Source: UBA995 sp035477115 (lineage in GTDB: Bacteria; Bacillota; Sulfobacillia; UBA995). From it: 64,000 nucleotides of DNA. This document shows, piece after piece, positions 60,132 through 64,000 of the stretch. The notes below the pieces were generated by a model. The model did no database searches. It saw only the letters and a list, made by a program, of their open reading frames with translations, and was not told the origin of the DNA. How positions within the stretch are numbered: position 1 is the stretch's first letter; each line of letters starts with the position of its first letter. The position numbers were made by a program, and so were the translations under genes. The stretch is taken from positions 83,254 to 147,253 of the forward strand of contig DATIKW010000029.1 of NCBI GenBank assembly GCA_035477115.1, given 5' to 3'.

Positions 60132-61244
60132 ATGGTGCGAGCACGTCGAGTGGTGACGATATTGCTCGGGATGGCGATCTTGCTATGGTCCATGATGGCT
60201 ACGGCATTTGCCACCCGGGTGGCAAATGTCAACGTGGTATTCGTGGTGGACTGTTTCACATATGTAGTCAACGGCGTTTCCCAATTTACGGACGCTCCTC
60301 CGTTCATCCATGAAGGTCGGACTTTCGTCCCGGTCCGATTCCTAGCCAACTCAATTGGCATAGAAGATGAGGGCATCATATGGGACGCCACCACGCGGAC
60401 CGTAACGCTGAACATGTTTTGGGTCTCAGTGACATTGCAGGTGGGGTCTCCGTTCATCACCATCAATGCGGGTGATGGTGATGTCAGACGGGAAATGGAT
60501 GTGACTCCGCTGATCGTCCCGCCTGGGCGTGTAGTCCTGCCAGCACGCTTCGTGGCAGAGGCTTTCGGGTTAGAAGTCGGCTGGAACCCGATATACCGAG
60601 CCGTGTTGATCGGAATGCCAGGCCAACTCCCCGGGGTGCCGACCCGCGTTGTCGCTTCCGACCGGCTACTACTGTCCACCCGAGAAGTGATAGCTCTCGT
60701 TCAGCCAGCAGTAGTGTCGCTGGAGACTGACCGTGGCCCGGCTGGCAGTGGCTTCTTCGTCTCCTCAGACGGGTGGGTGCTCACCAACGCGCACTGCGTA
60801 CAGGATAGCCAGTGGATCATCGTTACGACCTTTGACGACCAAGAGTTCTCGGCTACCATCCGGAAGATGGATATAGGTACGGATTTGGCACTACTGACTT
60901 TGGACAATCCTCTCCAACTACAGTTCCCCTTCATCCACTTTCATCGCTACCTCCAATGCGTTACTATTGGTGATGATGTGTTGGCCTTTGGCGCTCCATG
61001 GGGTCTCGACCGTACGGTCACCAGGGGCATTGTGAGTGCCATACGCGAGATGGACCCCATCCCGGGGATTTGGCAATCTAGGGTCACTGTCATTCAACAT
61101 GACGCGGCAATTGCTCCGGGGAGCAGTGGTGGCCCCCTTGTCAACATGCGTGGTGAGTGGATCGGAGTGAATACGGCGGTTTTGGAGGATTTCAGCTTCG
61201 CCGTACCAGCCGACTACTACTATTGGCTGCAAAGAACACGCTGA
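60132..61244 (+). CDS. Exported copper-amine-oxidase-N domain / HtrA-type protease
   Basis: The 370-residue protein has a signal peptide (RRVVTILLGMAILLWSMMATA). A copper amine oxidase N-terminal type domain follows (FIHEGRTFVPVRFLANSIG, RVVLPARFVAEAFGLEVGWN), which in Firmicutes is a wall-associated module. Then comes a trypsin-like HtrA domain with TNAHC (His), DIGTDLALL (Asp) and GSSGGPLVN (Ser). The catalytic set is complete, unlike the protease at 55491. No PDZ domain is seen. It would act outside the cell. Start ATG 60132 follows gaggag; ATG 60114 has no ribosome site. Its composition is less GC-rich than the chromosome to the left. Confidence 0.87.
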   Translation: MVRARRVVTILLGMAILLWSMMATAFATRVANVNVVFVVDCFTYVVNGVSQFTDAPPFIHEGRTFVPVRFLANSIGIEDEGIIWDATTRTVTLNMFWVSVTLQVGSPFITINAGDGDVRREMDVTPLIVPPGRVVLPARFVAEAFGLEVGWNPIYRAVLIGMPGQLPGVPTRVVASDRLLLSTREVIALVQPAVVSLETDRGPAGSGFFVSSDGWVLTNAHCVQDSQWIIVTTFDDQEFSATIRKMDIGTDLALLTLDNPLQLQFPFIHFHRYLQCVTIGDDVLAFGAPWGLDRTVTRGIVSAIREMDPIPGIWQSRVTVIQHDAAIAPGSSGGPLVNMRGEWIGVNTAVLEDFSFAVPADYYYWLQRTR

Positions 61245-61412
61245 AGGGGTCGAGAACAGGTCGGCAGAATAGGGACTTGTCAGGGCATATATCAACTTGA
61301 GAAACATGGCCGCCAGTTCGGCGGCTACAGCCTGTGGAGCCTGCGTAAGTCCCGGTAGCCGGGCAGCGGGCGAAGAAGCAGGAACCGAACACCGGATAGG
61401 ACGCTGTCCTAG
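61245..61412 (+). other. Intergenic segment
   Basis: About 170 bases, with GC-rich patches (ccggtagccgggcagcggg near 61352) that could fold. No gene seen; perhaps part of the broken insertion sequence that follows. Confidence 0.3.
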
Positions 61413-61790
61413 ATGGGCAAGTCTCGGAGAACGGTGCGCGCCCACGTGTTGTTCTGCTTTCTGGCCTACTACCTGGTGAAGCAGATGGATCTGGAACTTC
61501 ATTCCGTGGGCGAGCACCGGGAGGTGGAACTCCTGCTCCGCCGCTGGGACCAGCTGAAGGTCGGCGAGGTTTGCGTCGAACTCGGCGAAGAGCGCCGCAC
61601 CGAATGGCAGTGGACGTTGGACGAGGTCGGTCAGAGCGTTCAGCAGGAACTGCAAGGGGTCGGTTGGTGGCACTCGGTGGACGGCTACCGCCGTAGTCTC
61701 ATCAGAATGCTGGCTGCATCAGGGCAAAGGCGCGCCGCGCAGCGATTTCCGAAGCTTGGCAGGGAATCATGGAGGGGGAAGTTGAGTTAG
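61413..61790 (+). pseudogene. Transposase C-terminal fragment (IS1634/IS4-like)
   Basis: The 125-residue frame opens RTVRAHVLFCFLAYYLVKQM, the closing helix region of IS1634/IS4-type transposases, and then RREVELLLRRWDQ-like sequence with LDEVGQSVQQELQGVGWWHS. The catalytic core is absent upstream. The start ATG 61413 is only the first Met in frame and not a real gene start. Confidence 0.5.
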
Positions 61791-61824
61791 GGCTGCGAAT
61801 AGAGCCCTTGGAATGGCTGGCTTA

Positions 61825-61892
61825 CCGCCAGTCGAATTGGCCCCTTGGGTCCGTCCCACCCCCCGCCCGAGCTAGCTAAGTTCGACTGGCGG
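61825..61892. repeat. 12-bp inverted repeat upstream of attC1
   Basis: ccgccagtcgaa (61825-61836) and ttcgactggcgg (61881-61892) are perfect inverse complements, 44 bases apart, just before the attC1 site. They could be ends of a small element or a hairpin. Confidence 0.55.
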
Positions 61893-61903
61893 GCACCGAG
61901 CAG

Positions 61904-61986
61904 GTCTAACCAGCGGCTTGAGCGGACGCCGTGAAGCCAAGGTTCGGTGGTCACGACCAGCGCCGCTCAGCCGCAGACCGTTAGAC
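61904..61986 (+). other. attC-like integron recombination site 1
   Basis: R'' GTCTAAC (61904-61910) and R' GTTAGAC (61980-61986) are exact inverse complements. Inside, GCGGCTTGAGCGG (61913-61925) pairs with CCGCTCAGCCGC (61962-61973) except for one extra T on the left, the extrahelical-base pattern used by integron integrases. The site spans 83 bases and lies 21 bases before the TIR gene. Confidence 0.85.
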
Positions 61987-62007
61987 GTCCGAAAAAGGGG
62001 ATGCAGC

Positions 62008-62889
62008 ATGGCTAATCCGGGCAAGAAGTGGGATGTCTTCATATCACATGCTTCCGAGGATAAGGACACATTTGTTCGTCCTCTTGCTGAAGCGCTACGT
62101 CGTCTGGGTGTATCCGTTTGGTATGACGAGTTCACCCTTCGGCTAGGTGATAGTCTCTCAAGAGAGATCGACGAGGGTCTTGGTGACTCCCGCTTCGGGC
62201 TAGTAGTGATCAGTCGGCACTTCATCGCAAAGCCTTGGCCTGAACACGAGCTTCGCGGCTTGGTGTCTCGCGAAATTGATGAGGGGAGGGTGATCCTTCC
62301 GATTTGGCATGGAGTTGATCGCAAGAAGGTCCGCCACTTCAGCCCGACTCTTGCTGACAAGGTGGCTCTTTTGACTGGTGGTCACTCTGCAGAGGATATT
62401 GCCATTATGCTTCTGCAGGAGATTCGTCCCGATTTATATGCCCAGCATCCACGCGCTGAGTTAGAGAAGCGTGCGAGTGGTGACGCACTTCAAGAACTCC
62501 AAGATGAACTCGAACAGGTGCGACAAGAACTCTCCGAGTACCGCTGTCCGCACTGCCAAGCCCCGCTTGCAAGGTGCTTCGACATTCCATTGGATCCCGA
62601 ACAGAAGGATTGGGACGAGCGAGCGGAGTTCGAGTGCAGGATGGTGATCGTTGGCACGATTGTTGAGCGGCCATGTCCTGCGGACCCACGCTTCCCCGAG
62701 TTCGACGAGTTCGAGCTTCACTTTCAGCGTGGTTCTGATGAGGACCGGCCTTGGAAGTGCTTCGCCCTCGGTAAAACGCGGATGGCCCGAGGACTCGAGC
62801 CACTATACGGGGTCGGTAGCACACAGGAGGAAGCTGAGGCTCATGTGCGGGCCCGATATAACCGTATGGCGCGCAAGGACGACGCCTAA
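62008..62889 (+). CDS. TIR-domain protein, integron cassette gene
   Basis: The 293-residue protein has an N-terminal TIR domain (residues 8-140): WDVFISHASEDKDTFVRPLA, VSVWYDEFTLRLGDSL and FIAKPWPEHELRG. E81 lies where TIR NADases have their catalytic Glu. A coiled coil (151-177) and a Cys cluster follow (C180, C183, C190), then a domain with FECRMVIVGTIVERPCPADP. TIR proteins often serve in anti-phage defence by depleting NAD. Its stop TAA lies inside the R'' box of attC2, as in integron cassettes. Start ATG 62008 follows ggggatg. The sequence is clearly less GC-rich than the chromosome. Confidence 0.88.
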   Translation: MANPGKKWDVFISHASEDKDTFVRPLAEALRRLGVSVWYDEFTLRLGDSLSREIDEGLGDSRFGLVVISRHFIAKPWPEHELRGLVSREIDEGRVILPIWHGVDRKKVRHFSPTLADKVALLTGGHSAEDIAIMLLQEIRPDLYAQHPRAELEKRASGDALQELQDELEQVRQELSEYRCPHCQAPLARCFDIPLDPEQKDWDERAEFECRMVIVGTIVERPCPADPRFPEFDEFELHFQRGSDEDRPWKCFALGKTRMARGLEPLYGVGSTQEEAEAHVRARYNRMARKDDA

Positions 62890-62975
62890 CAAGGGCATCC
62901 AGCGGACGCCGCAGGAGACCGGCTGCCCCGCCGTGGGTTGACAAGCAGCGCCGCTGATGGCCAAGGCGCTAGGAC
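62884..62975 (+). other. attC-like integron recombination site 2
   Basis: R'' GCCTAAC (62884-62890) contains the stop of the TIR gene. The left arm GGGCATCCAGCGG (62893-62905) pairs with CCGCTGATGGCC (62951-62962) with an extra C on the left. The right box, gctagga near 62968-62974, fits the GTTRRRY consensus poorly, so this end is degenerate. Confidence 0.75.
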
Positions 62976-62994
62976 CGCAGAGGAGCGTTGAGTG

Positions 62995-63729
62995 ATGGGA
63001 CTAGATCTTGGTGCTCTATCCGACGAGATGCGTCTTGACGAGTGGGTACGCATCGTGCGCCGCATTGCTGATGAGCACATAGAGCAGGGGTGGAACCACT
63101 ATGTGTTCCGCCTCATTAGGACCGTCTTTGCCAATAACCCGGAGCTATCCCGTGAGGGCGGATTTATCATGGCCTGGATAGCCGACAACTACGCTGAACG
63201 TGCGCTTATGTTGGTGCGTCGTGAGCTCGATACGCACGGTCGGGCCGAGAGCTTGGTCAATCTCCTCCTTGACATGAGTCAACACCCACGTGTTCTGACG
63301 CGGCTTCGGCATCATCGGGTGCTTTGGCACTGCGAGGATGCCCATGACTACTCCTTGGCAGACTACGCCTTTGAGAAATTTGAGTTGGTTAGGTTCTCTA
63401 GCTGCCCCGACAACGACCATCTTGACCCTGCGGGGGTTCAGAGAGACTCAGGGACAGTCCGAGCTTCGGCGGAGCGCCTGCGCAAGCATGCCCAACAGAC
63501 TCTCGCCCACAGAACGCCTCAGAAGTCTATTGGCCGTGGCGAGTTCACCTACGGAGACCTACATAGGGCGATTTGCGACATCCGTGAGGTAGTGTTGAAG
63601 TACTACACGCTCCTGACCTCAACATGCATAGCCCAATGGGAGCCAGTTGCTCAGTTCAACGTGGTCCGCCCCTTTACGCAAGCCTGGGTGCACGATCCCG
63701 AGTCATTCCGTATTGACGAGAGTCACTAG
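62995..63729 (+). CDS. AbiU2/HEPN-like protein, second cassette gene
   Basis: The 244-residue mostly helical protein has IADNYAERALMLVRRELDTH, then SLVNLLLDMSQHPRVLTRLR, and near the end RLRKHAQQTLAHRTPQ with a HEPN-like R...H pair. FTYGDLHRAICDIREVVLKY follows. This order resembles AbiU2-like HEPN proteins of phage abortive infection. The resemblance is by pattern only. It lies between attC2 and a half attC site, so it is a second cassette. Start ATG 62995 (GTG 62992 also possible) follows gaggag. Confidence 0.65.
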   Translation: MGLDLGALSDEMRLDEWVRIVRRIADEHIEQGWNHYVFRLIRTVFANNPELSREGGFIMAWIADNYAERALMLVRRELDTHGRAESLVNLLLDMSQHPRVLTRLRHHRVLWHCEDAHDYSLADYAFEKFELVRFSSCPDNDHLDPAGVQRDSGTVRASAERLRKHAQQTLAHRTPQKSIGRGEFTYGDLHRAICDIREVVLKYYTLLTSTCIAQWEPVAQFNVVRPFTQAWVHDPESFRIDESH

Positions 63730-63744
63730 CTCATCTGAGCTTGG

Positions 63745-63769
63745 GTCTTAACCAGCGGTTCAACCTGAC
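63745..63769 (+). other. Left half of a third attC-like site
   Basis: gtcttaaccagcggttcaac followed by ctgac resembles the R''/L'' half of attC sites. The matching right half is not found downstream. The half-site stops where the 49-bp repeat starts at 63770, so the site was probably cut by the event that placed the repeat. Confidence 0.55.
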
Positions 63770-63818
63770 GTGTAGCTGCTAACGGTCTTTGGCGCGTTTG
63801 GGGGGAGATGTAGCCACG
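63770..63818 (+). repeat. 49-bp direct repeat, right copy
   Basis: Matches 60039-60087 with two substitutions. Begins immediately after the attC half-site. Confidence 0.9.
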
Positions 63819-64000
63819 CTCGGTGATCTCGCGGCCGGTCGTAGAATGACCCAGTAGAGCTGTCGACGTCAAGGGAAAATGTCAGTGTTAGTGATGAGCG
63901 ATTATGTCAGTAACCTTTTCCGGCTCCGGCGACGGGCCGGGTGCCTTGGCCCGCGGTCTAGCCCGATTGGCGGGCGGACTTGCGGCACGCAGGTACTTGC
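63819..64000. other. Right-end region, possible IS21 terminus
   Basis: No gene supported. atgtcagt occurs twice (63879-63886 and 63904-63911), 25 bases apart. Short spaced repeats like these are seen at IS21-type ends, but this is only suggestive. GC content rises again at the very end. Confidence 0.3.

Noticed and set aside
1..64000. CRISPR arrays, tRNA or rRNA genes
   Set aside because: No regular spaced repeats, tRNA cloverleaf-like segments or rRNA conserved blocks were noticed on reading; a dedicated scan was not possible.

Overview
The window looks like chromosomal DNA of a high-GC, endospore-forming Bacillota (Firmicutes) bacterium, of the kind seen in Limnochordia, Symbiobacterium or Thermaerobacter relatives. 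The evidence is an intact sporulation sigma factor SigK, the ruvX / DUF1292 / mltG order typical of Firmicutes, a YqeG phosphatase, a Gx-transporter + NusG-II pair, DegV, an SLH-domain envelope protein and an FMN-riboswitch-controlled ribU-type gene. The lineage call is inference. No rRNA, tRNA or CRISPR array was recognised.

1-20,500 is mostly ordinary chromosome: rhomboid end, aldo/keto reductase-ferredoxin, ruvX-DUF1292-mltG, serine hydrolase, D-aminoacylase with a complete Dpp-type peptide ABC transporter (minus strand), sigK, alpha/beta hydrolase, yqeG, prepilin peptidase, M20 hydrolase, degV, Gx transporter/NusG-II, a molybdopterin oxidoreductase and ribU with its riboswitch. 20,800-25,150 is a scrambled insertion zone. 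Two direct IS66 fragments bracket a decayed radical SAM/SPASM maturase, an MFS exporter and a cut-off GNAT gene, so it is probably a dead RiPP-type cluster. 25,200-31,760 carries an SDR, an MFS protein, a B12-binding radical SAM protein with a STAS-like tail, a fatty-acyl-AMP ligase and a HepT/MntA toxin-antitoxin pair. 31,850-39,030 has an SLH protein and a Tad (Flp) secretion core cpaB-cpaE-cpaF-tadB-tadC. 39,100-43,900 has an AmrS-like radical SAM protein, a membrane spermidine-synthase-like protein, an exported unknown and a SafE-like membrane protein. 43,930-51,400 holds a second peptide transporter without ATPases, a small membrane protein with a duplicated start region, an ArsR-like regulator, an amidase and a cyclase.

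51,740-64,000 is accessory DNA. A Flp pilin is cut after its processing site by an IS21 istB remnant, followed by an IS630 remnant. Next comes the most interesting locus (53,584-59,454), a ubiquitin-like conjugation operon: FHA membrane protein, prokaryotic RING-type membrane protein, trypsin-like protease, YukD/ubiquitin-like protein, E1-like enzyme, JAMM peptidase with TM and LysM, and an E2 with an HPN...Cys core. Most parts seem anchored at the membrane. Three lesions or oddities recur: a TGA directly after the protease GNSG motif, and no ATG/GTG/TTG at the expected starts of E1 and E2.

The right end (61,900-63,770) looks like an integron cassette array without a visible integrase. Two attC-like sites and one half-site flank a TIR-domain gene and an AbiU2/HEPN-like gene, both plausible defence genes. 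A 49-bp direct repeat (60,039 and 63,770) brackets this section together with an exported copper-amine-oxidase-N/HtrA-type protease and a transposase fragment.

A palindromic intergenic repeat with arms GTAGGGGCGGGTT is scattered through the window (three full copies and one half copy).
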